DNA of 64,000 bases from Candidatus Gastranaerophilales bacterium (GTDB lineage Bacteria; Cyanobacteriota; Vampirovibrionia; Gastranaerophilales; Gastranaerophilaceae), in assembly GCA_944325705.1 (NCBI GenBank), contig CALVBB010000004.1, positions 1 to 64,000 of the forward strand. The letters run 5' to 3'. Positions 26,678-36,380 of the stretch are shown in pieces (within the stretch, counting starts at the first letter, position 1; every line of letters begins with the position of its first letter). The translations under genes were made by a program, and so were the position numbers. Under the pieces are notes generated by a model, which was not told where the DNA came from, searched no databases, and was given only the letters and a program-made list of their open reading frames with translations.

Positions 26678-27169
26678 CTACTTATTTTCCCCAAGCCGGA
26701 TGTTTTTAAAAACTTCCAGCCGTGGATCGGTCAAATCTTCTTCTTTTTGAAAATTATCCCTACTACAATTTATACCACAAACTTTTTTATTTGGAATATT
26801 TAATATTACAGATTGATACAATAAGTCATAAATATCAATTCTGTCCGCCCCGTTGAGGTCAGTTACAAACTGCCCGTCCTTAATTTCGATTTCCTGTCCG
26901 TAATCCTCAAGCAGCGCGTCTTTTGCGAATATTTCATCTATTGAAAATTCCATATCATACTTAAACGGCTTGAGGCAAATGTCGCATTCAAGGTTCAAAA
27001 TAGTCTTAACATTTCCGGATATTTCCACAAACTCACCTAGATTTTTTATAGTCAAATCCGCTTTCACCGGTGTATCAGAATCAATACCCTCAATATTTTC
27101 TTCAAAGTTATACTTGAGGATACCGTCTTTAGCATTTTCAATATCTTCAATTAAAACGAAATTTTCCAT
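26678..27169 (-). CDS. yceD: YceD (DUF177) family protein
   Basis: GAGG stands eight bases before ATG 27169 (MENFVLIED), chosen over a TTG 12 bases earlier. The 163-residue product has the DUF177 core CDICLKPFKYDMEFSIDEIF and ends with CGINCSR... and DPRLEVFKNI, the family ending. YceD lies before rpmF in most bacteria and is linked to 23S rRNA in plants and E. coli. It is co-transcribed with rpmF here (38 bases). Confidence 0.9.
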   Translation of the reverse strand: MENFVLIEDIENAKDGILKYNFEENIEGIDSDTPVKADLTIKNLGEFVEISGNVKTILNLECDICLKPFKYDMEFSIDEIFAKDALLEDYGQEIEIKDGQFVTDLNGADRIDIYDLLYQSVILNIPNKKVCGINCSRDNFQKEEDLTDPRLEVFKNIRLGENK

Positions 27170-27195
27170 AAAATACCTCAATCCGGCGGAAAAAT

Positions 27196-27459
27196 TTATA
27201 CGTACTGTTCTTCCTGCATTGCTATAGCAGCTATCTGGTTAGAAATAAACGAAACCTTTTTAAGCGGGCCTTGAGTTTCCTTTTCAACTACCACAGCCGA
27301 TGCGGATTTCATAAGCTGGTTAAGCTCAGTGTATAAGTCCTGAGGATTTTCAACATACAGAACAAGAGGCGCTGTTGAACCTTTCAAGAACACAAGAACA
27401 GAAGTTCTTTTTTTAATATTCTGCGGATTTAAACCCTGAGGATTAAACTGTTGTGCCAT
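27196..27459 (-). CDS. Hypothetical protein, 87 aa
   Basis: Start at 27459 is set by TTAAGGAG nine bases upstream; a longer open frame to 27564 lacks a site. The product (MAQQFNPQGLNPQN...) has a strand-rich core, SVLVFLKGSTAPLVLYVENPQ and KKVSFISNQIAAIAMQEEQYV. No family known to me. It heads the yceD-rpmF-plsX-fabH unit (14 bases to yceD), so it is likely co-expressed with ribosome and lipid genes. Confidence 0.7.
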   Translation of the reverse strand: MAQQFNPQGLNPQNIKKRTSVLVFLKGSTAPLVLYVENPQDLYTELNQLMKSASAVVVEKETQGPLKKVSFISNQIAAIAMQEEQYV

Positions 27460-27694
27460 AATTTTCTCCTTAACTAAACCGGCGCAGCTGACTGCCTGAG
27501 GCTCATTCAGCTTGCCTATTTCATGAAGTATTACCATTTTAAAATAAAAATGTTTTTTATGCAAATTGTTAAATTAAGGCGATGGGGCGTTAATTTTTTT
27601 CTATTGACTTCACATTAAGTACTCATTCCCCGGCCGGCGGATAAAAATTTTTTATTTATACGTTTAAACTACATTTGTAAGAGAAAGGATTTAT

Positions 27695-28159
27695 ATGAAA
27701 AAAAATATTTATATTGCAGTATTTGTGGCAAGCGCATTTGTCTTAGGATATTCAGTAAATAACATAGCTGTTTCTGACGGCACCGCCCCGAAAGTTGCCG
27801 TAATTGATGCAACAAAAATCGTCGCAAATTCTTCTGCGGTTAAGGCTCTGAAAGCCGAACAGGAAACTAAAGTAAAAGATATTCAGGCAACCCTTAATAA
27901 AGCAAAAACTGAAATTTCTAAAGAAACTGATCCTGCTAAAATTGCAGCAATTGAGGAAAAATACAGAAACCAGATTAACGATAAAAAAATAGCACTGGAT
28001 ACCGAATACAATCAGAAACTAACAAAAATTGACACTGATATTCGTGCAGCTGTTGTTGAAAAGGCAAGAAGTTTAAACTATGACCTTGTACTTCCGAAAA
28101 ACATTGTCTACTTCGGCGGAGATGACATTACTGACGTGGTAGCGAAGGATATAAAATAA
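27695..28159 (+). CDS. OmpH/Skp-like periplasmic chaperone
   Basis: 154 residues. A signal-anchor MKKNIYIAVFVASAFVLGYS is followed by VAVIDATKIVANSSAVKAL, the usual Skp/OmpH strand, then a long helical arm (KAEQETKVKDIQATLNKAKTE...) and the closing YDLVLPKNIVYFGG-DDITDVV. The family holds unfolded outer-membrane proteins in the periplasm, supporting a two-membrane cell. AGAGAAAGG precedes the ATG. It stands alone. Confidence 0.88.
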   Translation: MKKNIYIAVFVASAFVLGYSVNNIAVSDGTAPKVAVIDATKIVANSSAVKALKAEQETKVKDIQATLNKAKTEISKETDPAKIAAIEEKYRNQINDKKIALDTEYNQKLTKIDTDIRAAVVEKARSLNYDLVLPKNIVYFGGDDITDVVAKDIK

Positions 28160-28264
28160 AAACAGGCATTAAGGTTTAAAACGCCACTGCAACCCCGTAA
28201 TAATTGTCAAAATTTCTACAAAAGTGCCACGTCAAATACCGTAAGAGTGTAGCGGCTCAACCGC

Positions 28265-30787
28265 TTAGAACTTCTTTAACTTTGCGTAAGCTGCATCCAT
28301 GGCCTTTTTACCCTGTTTGCCAAAGTCAATCGTATACATCATGCTGTCACCGACTTTTATGACATCCGTAATATGTCCTATGCCGAGTTTGTCGTGAAAA
28401 ACCCGCTCCCCTACATTAAAAACGTATTCCACAGGAGATTGGACATCGAAGGCTTTTTCACGTTCCGCTGCCTCCTCCATCTGGCGGCGTTCTTTCTCGC
28501 GTTTTTCTTCCAGCATACGTTTTATGGCGTTATCTTTAAAGAACTCTTTAACCTTTTCTTCATCGCGCTGTTTATTTGCCTGAGATTTCACAAGAATTGT
28601 CCTCTGCGGGGTGCGTTTAGGCTGTTCGTAGCCGTAGAAAGATTTTTTCGGCGCAGTACCGCTGGCAAGCCCTTTTGTAGGCGCCACAAATCCTTTGCCA
28701 AAGCCGGTTGAAGGTTTTATATAGCCGTAGCTGTCAGCCTGAGCCGCAGAATATGAGTAATCCGATTTTCCTGTTTTTGCTTTAGAAACAGCATTGCGGA
28801 AGGTAGAATTGTCGGAGGTGCTTCCTTCAAATGAAATCATATTCAGCAACTGGCGCGGGATTTCCTCTATAAACCTTGACGGGTTATAGTATTTGAATTC
28901 ACCCCACATCTGGCGGCGTTTAGCGGAGGTAAGGTACAGTTTTTCTTCCGCACGGGTGACGCCTACATACATAAGCCGGCGTTCTTCCTCCATTTCTGAC
29001 GGCACATTCAAAGATCTCAGATGCGGGAAAATCCCTTCATCCAGCCCTGCCATAAATACTACCGGAAATTCCAGTCCTTTTGCGGCGTGGAGTGTCATCA
29101 GGGTAACGTTATTAGCTATTGTATCCATATTATCAATATCGGATACAAGTGCCACCTGCGCCAGAAATTCACCGAGAACATTATCATCTTCCTCAGGCAC
29201 AAATTCTTCCGCAACGTTTACGAGTTCCTGAAGGTTTTCAATATCAGCTTCGGCTTCAGGAGTGTTTTGAAGCTGGAGTTCTGCAAGGTAGCCGGATTTT
29301 TCAATTACAAGGGTTACAAATTCACGCAGATTGTAATTCGGGATTGCTTCTCTGAATTTCGTAATCAGGTTAACAAAGTCAAGAATTTTTGAGCGTGTCC
29401 GCGGCGGAATCTCTGTATCTTCCTGAATTCTCTGTGCAGCCGCAAAGAGGGAAATATCTTCCCTGTCAGCAAAATCCTGCAGGCGTTTCACTGTCGTATC
29501 CCCGATTGAACGTTTCGGAACATTCACAATACGCCGGAAGCTCTGCGAATCATCCGTATTATAGATTAATTTCAAATAAGCTATGATGTCTTTAATTTCT
29601 TTACGGTCGTAGAATTTCAGCCCCCCGTAAATTCTATAAGGAACACCTGCGGCCATGCAGGCTTCTTCTATTGAACGGGACTGGGAATTTGTACGATAAA
29701 GAATGGCATACTGGTTGTAATTTCCCCCGCTGTCCTGCTTTATACGGCTTACTATAAAGTTTGCTTCATCCGCTTCATCTTGCGCCTCAAAGTAATCTAT
29801 AAGTTCGCCCTCGCCTTTATTGGAATAAAGAACCTTATCCACACGCTCGGTGTTATTTTCAATAATAGCATTTGCCACATTCAGGATATTAGCGGTCGAG
29901 CGGTAATTTTGTTCAAGTTTGATTAATTTAGTGTTTTTGAAATCTTTCTGGAAGTTCATAATAATCGTATAATCCGCACCGCGCCAGCTGTAGATGGATT
30001 GGTCGACATCGCCTACAACGCACAGTGAGCGTTCAGGAGGAACTTCTGTAAGTTTATTTGTGTAAAGCATGTTTACAAGATTATACTGCGCAAGGTTTGT
30101 GTCCTGATATTCATCAACAAGAATATGCTGGAAGCGTTCATAATAGTGGGTTCTGATTTCTGTATTATGGTCAAGAAGTTTTACTGTCAGCATAAGCATA
30201 TCGTCAAAATCGATTGCGTTATTGTTGTTGAGCGTGTTTTCGTACTCTTCGTATATCTGCGCAATCTTTTGGGATTTAAAATCTCTTGCAAAGGTCGCAA
30301 AGGTATAGGCGTCCTGCATTTTATTTTTTGCGTTGGAGATTACGGATTTAACAAGTTTCGGCTGATAAATTTTGTCATCGATATTTAACTTTTTAATAGC
30401 CTGTTTTAAAACAGCGTTTGTGTCGTTATCATCGTATATTGTAAAATTCTTATCCAGTTTCTTGCCTGAAGGAAACGTATACCTGTCAACGTTTTCACGC
30501 AAAATTCTGCCGCAGATTCCGTGGAAAGTTCCGACCCACATGTATTTAACGGTATTTTCGCCAATCATGCTGCCAAGACGGGCCTTCATCTCTTTTGCCG
30601 CTTTGTTGGTAAATGTTACGGCAAGAATATTCTGCGGCTTAACACCTTTTTGTATCAAATATGCAATACGCGAGGTGAGAACTTTTGTCTTTCCGCTGCC
30701 TGCTCCGGCAAGTATTAACAGCGGGCCTGCGGTTGTCTGCACTGCTTCTTTCTGTTCTTTATTAAGATTTTCCAATATATTTTCCAT
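28265..30787 (-). CDS. pcrA: UvrD/PcrA-type DNA helicase
   Basis: 840 residues. LNKEQKEAVQTTAGPLLILAGAGSGKT (motif I) at 8-34, TFTNKAAKEMKARL, VDEYQDTN, DVDQSIYSWRGA, LEQNYRST, TLHAAKGLEFP, and RRLMYVGVTRAEEKLYL. The C-terminus has a Tudor-like tail GERVFHDKLGIGHI. SF1A 3'-5' helicase for repair and replication. Monocistronic. uvrD and pcrA cannot be told apart here; the Tudor tail favours PcrA. Confidence 0.95.
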   Translation of the reverse strand: MENILENLNKEQKEAVQTTAGPLLILAGAGSGKTKVLTSRIAYLIQKGVKPQNILAVTFTNKAAKEMKARLGSMIGENTVKYMWVGTFHGICGRILRENVDRYTFPSGKKLDKNFTIYDDNDTNAVLKQAIKKLNIDDKIYQPKLVKSVISNAKNKMQDAYTFATFARDFKSQKIAQIYEEYENTLNNNNAIDFDDMLMLTVKLLDHNTEIRTHYYERFQHILVDEYQDTNLAQYNLVNMLYTNKLTEVPPERSLCVVGDVDQSIYSWRGADYTIIMNFQKDFKNTKLIKLEQNYRSTANILNVANAIIENNTERVDKVLYSNKGEGELIDYFEAQDEADEANFIVSRIKQDSGGNYNQYAILYRTNSQSRSIEEACMAAGVPYRIYGGLKFYDRKEIKDIIAYLKLIYNTDDSQSFRRIVNVPKRSIGDTTVKRLQDFADREDISLFAAAQRIQEDTEIPPRTRSKILDFVNLITKFREAIPNYNLREFVTLVIEKSGYLAELQLQNTPEAEADIENLQELVNVAEEFVPEEDDNVLGEFLAQVALVSDIDNMDTIANNVTLMTLHAAKGLEFPVVFMAGLDEGIFPHLRSLNVPSEMEEERRLMYVGVTRAEEKLYLTSAKRRQMWGEFKYYNPSRFIEEIPRQLLNMISFEGSTSDNSTFRNAVSKAKTGKSDYSYSAAQADSYGYIKPSTGFGKGFVAPTKGLASGTAPKKSFYGYEQPKRTPQRTILVKSQANKQRDEEKVKEFFKDNAIKRMLEEKREKERRQMEEAAEREKAFDVQSPVEYVFNVGERVFHDKLGIGHITDVIKVGDSMMYTIDFGKQGKKAMDAAYAKLKKF

Positions 30788-30884
30788 ATCCCTATTCCCA
30801 AAATTAAAATTTTATGTTATAATCAGCATAATCGAAAAAAATTTTTATTTCAATTATTAGGATTTATTCAGAAAGTAGGAAATA

Positions 30885-31481
30885 ATGGCAGATATTGAAA
30901 GCAATTTTGTAATGAGCGCTGATGATGAGCAAAAAAGTGAACAACCATCAATTGTGGTACCAATGGATGATTTAGATACAGTAAGTGCGGATTCTCCGCA
31001 TACTGTGGATGAACTTGCGCAGGAACTTGCAACAATCAGACAGTCAGCTAAAAAAATTGCTATTATCGGAAGCCGTAATCTTCCTATTACACACCAGCAA
31101 ATGATTGAAACCCTTACAACCGCACTTGTTATGCAGGGTAATACAATCATCACCTCAGGCGGCTCCTCAGGAACAAATGCCGCTGCAATCAGAGGTGCAA
31201 TGAAAGCTAATCCTGATAAATTAAAAGTTATTCTTCCGCAGACAATAGGCCAGCAGCCTTCTGATGTTCAAAACCAGCTTATCGGGGTTCCGAATATTAT
31301 TGAACACGCCGACCGCGCTATGATGACACTTGCTGACGCATCCCGTGTCTGCAACAGAGAAATTATCGACGACTGCAACCAGTTAATCTGCTTCCTTTCC
31401 CACACAAGTAAAACCCTTCATAATGCGGTTCAATACGCTGAAGAAGGCCACAAGGTTATCACTGTATTCTATCTGGATTAA
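30885..31481 (+). CDS. DprA/SLOG-like small Rossmann protein
   Basis: 198 residues. A low-complexity acidic lead (1-45) is followed by KKIAIIGSRNLPITHQQM and TIITSGGSSGTNAAAIRGAM, the DprA/SLOG nucleotide-binding pattern, and ends KVITVFYLD. It lacks the SAM and winged-helix parts of full DprA. Similar short forms are common in Cyanobacteria and called DNA recombination-mediator protein A. Binding of DNA or of a nucleotide signal is an inference. Confidence 0.75.
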   Translation: MADIESNFVMSADDEQKSEQPSIVVPMDDLDTVSADSPHTVDELAQELATIRQSAKKIAIIGSRNLPITHQQMIETLTTALVMQGNTIITSGGSSGTNAAAIRGAMKANPDKLKVILPQTIGQQPSDVQNQLIGVPNIIEHADRAMMTLADASRVCNREIIDDCNQLICFLSHTSKTLHNAVQYAEEGHKVITVFYLD

Positions 31482-31577
31482 TTAATAACGTTGAACCGAT
31501 GAATAGTTGAACTTGTTTATGAATTGAAAGGTGTTATTATAAATGTCCTCCTGAACTGGCTGCAAAATCCGTTAAGA

Positions 31578-31708
31578 CGTAGGCGAAACGTGATTTTAGC
31601 CCCTACGTGGTATTTCAGTTCCGAACTGTAGCAAAATTCTGTCGGATTAGTAAATCCGACCTCCTCCTCATACAAGCGGCAGCAATTAACGTTTCTGATT
31701 GACATATC
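31578..31708. repeat. Structured intergenic sequence, possible repeat remnant
   Basis: The 360-base gap 31482-31841 has no convincing gene. It holds three short perfect inverted repeats: ACGTAGG/CCTACGT (31578-31607), GTCGGATT-AGTA-AATCCGAC (31641-31660), TTGACAT-ATCTA-ATGTCAA (near 31699-31717). TGTCGGATTAG recurs at 58112-58122. Two similar stretches (ATTTTGC...CAGTTC) lie in it on the minus strand. Likely a decayed repeat unit or structured RNA. Confidence 0.4.
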
Positions 31709-31841
31709 TAATGTCAAACCGTTCACCCATTCAACTTTTCAACTTTGTTGAACCCTTCACACCTCAACCTCACTTTTTTGTTGTACTTATCGTCTTAACC
31801 TCCTATCGTCTTAACATCTTTATTTATGCTAAAATATTTTT

Positions 31842-33011
31842 ATGAACGATAAACTTAAAAAACTTACAGGGAAAAATAAAAACGATTACGAGCATGCCGC
31901 ACAGGAAATGATTGATAATGCAGATGCGGTATTATTCAAAGAACTCATTGCAAATGACGACTTTCTCTTTGATTTTGTTAAGCAAAATGTTGCACAGCGG
32001 ATTTACAATGCCTGTAGTAAAACTAATTACAAAAACCTTCTGAAATTTTTTGATTATTATTCACCCTATTATGATGAAGCGATTATTTCCGCTCTGGCAA
32101 AGTATGCGGACGAAGATTTGACCGACGAAATTCTTGAGATGTTTGAAACCGGCACAACCACTCAAAAGACTTACTGTGCAAAATATTTTTCTTACATTCA
32201 GGATCCGCTTGCACTCGACTGCTTGAGAGAAAACGCATATTCTGACAATGACAGCCTCAATGCAAACTGTGCAGCAACACTCGGGATGTTTGAGGATGAA
32301 GTTTCCTATAACAAAGCACTTGAAAAATTAAAATCAGATGATGATTTTGAAAAACTTTCGGCGGTAAAATTTCTTGTTATGTACGGAAACAAAGAGGCGC
32401 TCGGGACGATTTTTAATGCAATGAAAACATCTTCCATGGCAGAAAATATTGCGGGGGAAATTCCGTACCTTGCTGATTTATTTGAACTTCTTAATAATTA
32501 TTATGAAGATGCGCTTCTGACTATTAACTACATAATCAACGGGCTCGGCGAAATTCTAAGCCCGGCGCTCGTTCTGGATTTTGAATTAAAGGAAGTTTTT
32601 GAAAACCTTATATCAGCAGAACCCGACAGCAAAATAGCAGCCGTTCTGCTGAACGCGCAGGAAAAATTTGAAACCCTGACAGAAAACGATGAATACCTTT
32701 TTGACGAGGACAAAGAAACAAAAAACGAAATCCACGGAATAAAAAGGCTTCTTCAGGGAATTAATAAAAAACAGCTTACGCGTATAGTAAAGGCAGAACT
32801 GAATGAAGATAGTCCTTTTGTCTATACGGCGCTGGATTTTTCGGATGATTTGCTTGCAATAAGAGAACTTTTGAAATGCAGCAACCAGACAATCATCCTG
32901 AAAACAGCAGAAACTCTCAAACGCCTGAATTCACTCGATGATACGGCAAAAACAGTTGCGCTGGTGAAAATTACCGACGAAAATATCAAATCCATTATCC
33001 GCGCTCTTTGA
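31842..33011 (+). CDS. HEAT-repeat-like hypothetical protein
   Basis: 389 residues, almost all helical, with repeating pairs of amphipathic helices: for example DPLALDCLRENAYSDNDSLNANCAATLGMF, then KLSAVKFLVMYGNKEALGTIFNAM. This resembles HEAT/armadillo scaffolds but no exact family is known to me. No signal peptide. It ends 35 bases before the phase-variable gene and may share its transcript. Confidence 0.6.
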   Translation: MNDKLKKLTGKNKNDYEHAAQEMIDNADAVLFKELIANDDFLFDFVKQNVAQRIYNACSKTNYKNLLKFFDYYSPYYDEAIISALAKYADEDLTDEILEMFETGTTTQKTYCAKYFSYIQDPLALDCLRENAYSDNDSLNANCAATLGMFEDEVSYNKALEKLKSDDDFEKLSAVKFLVMYGNKEALGTIFNAMKTSSMAENIAGEIPYLADLFELLNNYYEDALLTINYIINGLGEILSPALVLDFELKEVFENLISAEPDSKIAAVLLNAQEKFETLTENDEYLFDEDKETKNEIHGIKRLLQGINKKQLTRIVKAELNEDSPFVYTALDFSDDLLAIRELLKCSNQTIILKTAETLKRLNSLDDTAKTVALVKITDENIKSIIRAL

Positions 33012-33046
33012 TTGACAGTGCTTGTTCAGCATCGTAAAATTTCTAT

Positions 33047-34743
33047 ATGAAAAAGAGAGTTTTGTTAAGTATTGTAATCACGGGGGTTGCTGCGGGGTTG
33101 AGCAGTCAGTACTGGTTGTACAGAGAACCCGTGAACGTCACTTTTGAAGCAGAAGGAAAAGGACAGACAACTTTTGAAATAGTCTTAAACAAAAAAGACG
33201 ACGATTTGTTTTCCAGAAACAATAAAGCAAAATTGGAAGTTAATCTTGATAAAACTTCAGAAATTACAATACCTGTTTTCAAAGCAAAACATCCAAAACG
33301 GTTCCAAATCATTGTCAGACAGGCCTTTCAGCCAGGGGGGGGGGGCTTAAACTACGTAATATAAAAGTTGACGGGCATCTTCTTGATTTAAATCAATTTT
33401 ACGTAAATTTCTGTACGATCAAAATTGAAAAAAATTCTATTTTACTTACTGACCTGACCGCATTTTCCCAGTTATTTTCAAAAGAAAAACTTAATATAGT
33501 TCCAAAATTAGTGTTTGATGCAAGAGTTCTAACCATAATACTTATTTTAAGCTACCTTTTAGCCTATAAACTGACTTCTTACATTGCAGATTTTAAAAGC
33601 GTCAAAAATCAATCCCGAATTGAAATAGTATTTCTTACGGTATTTTTTGTACTGCTTATCCTGCCGGCTCTGAAAATAAATGATGAAATTTACAGCAAAG
33701 CGGAAAACCGGAAACTCGCGGAATATAAACCGTTTATTACAAAAAATGAAATAAACTACAACTTTGGTCAGGATTTCAATAACTGGTTTTCAGACAGATT
33801 TTTTGGCCGTACTTCGATTATACACCTGTATAACAAACTCAGATTTTTACTCACCGGCTATATATACAATCAGGGTGAATATTACTACAACAAAAAAACT
33901 CAATGGGCTTTTTCAACAGGATGGCATAGTACCGGTTGCCTGAACAAAAATTTTCCGGTTTATGAAAAAAATATTAAAAAACTGGAGGACTTTTGCCAAA
34001 AAAATGGGATAAAACTTTATATTGTTCTTGCTCCTGTGAAAGGGGAGGTTTATCCGGAGGCAATCTATCCTTTTAAACTAACTTTCAATAACGGAGAACA
34101 GTTTGAAAAATACATTAACACATCCTTCGGCCGGCAGATTGCCACTTACCCGCTAAAAGAAATGCAGGACGCCGCTCAAAAAGAATATGCTTTCCCGCAA
34201 GGAGATCCGCACTGGTCTGAATATGGCGCCTATTCAGCTTACAAAGTTTTAATGCACAATATTAAAAAAGATTTTCCGGATATAAAAATTCTGAATGATG
34301 ACGATTTTAATATTGAAAAAAAGAAACTCACAAGAACCGATTATCCCGGAACATATTTCAATAAAGGTCATGAATACAACACAATGCGTATAAGCATAAA
34401 ACATAATAACAGCCTTTATCCTTCTTATGAAAGTAAGTTTGCTGACAAGTTATCTTTAACTAATAGAAACAGCCATTCAGCCTCGGATTCTCATTATCCA
34501 TACGGGAATCCTCAAAAAACTTACATTATCGGCTCATCATTCAGTGAAAATCTTTATTTATTCTTAAAATATACATTCAAAGATGTTAAAAAACGCAGGA
34601 TTAATAACCCTTTCGAACCGCCGGAATTTAAAATGTCCAGATGGGAAAAGGAAATTCTGGAGTTCAAACCGGATATTTTAATATTAGTAATGCATAGCTC
34701 AGGTATAGACAAATTTAAAGACTTGTACAGCGGAGGAAAATAA
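33047..34743 (+). CDS. AlgX/AlgJ-like acetyltransferase-type protein, out of frame at a poly-G tract
   Basis: With the 11-G tract as given, the first frame ends at 33364 (105 residues) and the rest restarts as an open frame from GTG 33511 to 34743. Reading 12 or 9 G joins both into about 565 residues. The N-part has a signal-anchor and a beta domain. Then come two membrane segments (near ILILSYLLAYKL and IEIVFLTVFFVLLILPAL) and an ALGX/SGNH-like domain with FNNWFSDRFFGR, GDPHWSEYGAY (DxxH) and IIGSSFSENL. It is four bases from the MBOAT gene. The pair resembles alginate O-acetylation AlgJ-AlgI. No ribosome binding site is seen at 33511, so the second part is probably not made in this state. 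Confidence 0.82.
33335..33345 (+). repeat. Poly-G tract, 11 bases, inside the AlgX/AlgJ-like gene
   Basis: Eleven consecutive G after codon 96 (CCA). One more G, or two fewer, restores the frame to the rest of the gene. A tract of this length is prone to slippage in bacteria that use phase variation. Confidence 0.9.
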
Positions 34744-36143
34744 TGTTATTCAGTTCAATGAGTTTTATATATGTATTTTTGCCTGTAGTGTGTTTGTTAT
34801 ATCTGGCAGCCAGAAAAGAACTGCACAACCCTGTTTTGCTGACAGCCAGTATTCTGTTTTACGCATGGGGTGAGCCAAGGTACCTTGCTATTATGCTTGT
34901 CACTATTATGGTTAACTATCTGGGCGCTCTGTTAGTTGAAAAATATCCTCTGAAAAAGAAGTTTACTCTTGTTATTACTATCGTAGCGAATCTCGGATTC
35001 TTAATTTATTTTAAATATTTTAACTTTATTCTTGAAAATATTAATTCTATTTTCCACACAAACATAGATTTTATAAAAGTCATAATGCCAATCGGAATTT
35101 CCTTTTATACATTTCAGGCAATGTCGTATCTTATTGATGTCTTTAGAGGAGAGTGCAGGGCGCAAAAAGATATTTATAAGCTGGCTTTATATATTTGTCT
35201 TTTCCCGCAGCTTATCGCAGGTCCGATTGTAAAATACCACGACGTTGCAGAACAAATTGATTCAAGAGAAGTAAATTTTGAGAAAGTTGATATTGGTGTA
35301 AAACGCTTCATTATAGGACTTGCTAAAAAAATGCTCATTGCAAACACAATGGGTGCGATTGCTGATAAAATCTTTGTTCAAGCGCCGGATACCTTCACCC
35401 CGCTTGTTGCATGGATTGGAAGCCTCGCTTACACAATGCAGCTTTTCTATGATTTTTCGGGGTATTCAGATATGGCAATCGGTCTGGGGTTAATTTTCGG
35501 TTTCAGATTTATGGAAAACTTCAATTATCCGTATATCTCAAAATCCATAACAGAATTCTGGAGAAGATGGCATATCTCGCTTTCCACCTGGTTTAAACAG
35601 TATTTGTACATCCCGCTCGGCGGCAACAGAATAAGCAAAAACCGCACCTATATCAACCTTGCAATAGTATTTTTCTTAACCGGTCTGTGGCACGGCGCAA
35701 GCTGGAACTTCATATTCTGGGGGCTCTGGAACGGCTTTTTTATAATTCTTGAAAAAATGACCGGCTGGCATAAAGAAACAGATAAACCTTTTATAAACTT
35801 CCTGAAACACCTGTACACCATTTTTGTTTTTGTGCTCGGCTGGGTAATGTTCAGGGCTGACAATATGAACTACGCTCTCACTTATATTAAGAACATGTTC
35901 GGGCTGGTCAAAGTTCATGATATATCTTACGGCATTAGTTATTACGGCGATACAGTGGAAGTTTTGACCTTCATAATCGCGGTTGTATGCGCCATGCCGG
36001 TATTCTCAAAAATCCTTGAAATTAAAGAGGAAAGAAAAATCCTGAGAAGTATTGTAAATATTTGGCTTATAATCCTGTTCATCCTCTCAACTGCCGCCAT
36101 TGCCGCATCAACATACAATCCTTTTATCTATTTCAGATTTTAA
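34743..36143 (+). CDS. MBOAT-family acyltransferase (AlgI-like)
   Basis: 466 residues with about ten membrane segments. Conserved MBOAT patterns: PIGISFYTFQAMSYLIDV, FPQLIAGPIV, FWRRWHISLSTWFKQYLYIPLGGN, and LWHGASWNFIFWGLWNG with the catalytic His. AlgI-type proteins pass acetyl groups across the inner membrane to partner AlgJ/AlgX/DltD-like proteins that acetylate surface sugars. Its start overlaps the last base of the upstream gene, making a pair. Confidence 0.92.
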   Translation: MLFSSMSFIYVFLPVVCLLYLAARKELHNPVLLTASILFYAWGEPRYLAIMLVTIMVNYLGALLVEKYPLKKKFTLVITIVANLGFLIYFKYFNFILENINSIFHTNIDFIKVIMPIGISFYTFQAMSYLIDVFRGECRAQKDIYKLALYICLFPQLIAGPIVKYHDVAEQIDSREVNFEKVDIGVKRFIIGLAKKMLIANTMGAIADKIFVQAPDTFTPLVAWIGSLAYTMQLFYDFSGYSDMAIGLGLIFGFRFMENFNYPYISKSITEFWRRWHISLSTWFKQYLYIPLGGNRISKNRTYINLAIVFFLTGLWHGASWNFIFWGLWNGFFIILEKMTGWHKETDKPFINFLKHLYTIFVFVLGWVMFRADNMNYALTYIKNMFGLVKVHDISYGISYYGDTVEVLTFIIAVVCAMPVFSKILEIKEERKILRSIVNIWLIILFILSTAAIAASTYNPFIYFRF

Positions 36144-36147
36144 AGGG

Positions 36148-36175
36148 TTGAAATATTTTAAAATTACGATATAAT
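36148..36175 (+). promoter_or_regulatory. Promoter of candidate antisense RNA
   Basis: TTGAAA (36148-36153), 16 bases, TATAAT (36170-36175), right after the MBOAT gene. Transcription would begin at about 36182. Confidence 0.6.
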
Positions 36176-36181
36176 ATAAAT

Positions 36182-36290
36182 ATAGGGAAACGGACTAAAA
36201 GCCGTTACCTTCTAGCCCGTTCTTCGTTCCCTATATGAAGATTGAAATAATTTGTAAAAGATGTCCTATTAACCCTAGGGCATCTTTTAT
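36182..36290 (+). ncRNA. Candidate structured small RNA, antisense to a 24-codon ORF
   Basis: It begins with a stem formed by TATAGGGAA (36181-36189) and TTCCCTATA (36227-36235), which encloses ACGG-loop-CCGT. It ends in a 13-base-pair hairpin (36256-36288) followed by a short T run. A -10/-35 pair fits its 5' end. It covers most of a 24-codon minus-strand ORF. Layout resembles the RNA antitoxin of type I systems. No Rfam family recognised. Confidence 0.5.
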
Positions 36291-36305
36291 TATCTGTTTC
36301 CTCAT
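36231..36305 (-). CDS. Small hydrophobic peptide, 24 aa, candidate type I toxin
   Basis: ATG (36303-36305) has a strong AAGGAGGGG six bases upstream. The peptide begins MRKQIIKDAL and is then rich in Leu and Ile, an amphipathic or membrane-active helix. The upstream leader holds TCCCCT, complementary to AGGGGA in the ribosome binding site. A good promoter stands 70-100 bases ahead. Size, leader pairing and antisense RNA are typical of type I toxins, but no homologue is known to me. Confidence 0.45.
   Translation of the reverse strand: MRKQIIKDALGLIGHLLQIISIFI
36256..36288 (+). terminator. Strong hairpin, terminator of the candidate small RNA
   Basis: AAAAGATGTCCTA, seven-base loop, TAGGGCATCTTTT, with a single G-T pair, followed by ATTAT. 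It also lies within the antisense peptide ORF. Confidence 0.6.
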
Positions 36306-36380
36306 ATTCCCCTCCTTTCTGTCTTTGTCTTCGTATACTGTATGTGACAGGGGAGGTGATTGGAACTTACCCTCGGTATT

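Noticed and set aside
31517-31726. Minus-strand 69-codon GTG frame
   Set aside because: No ribosome binding site and the composition follows inverted repeats; likely non-coding.
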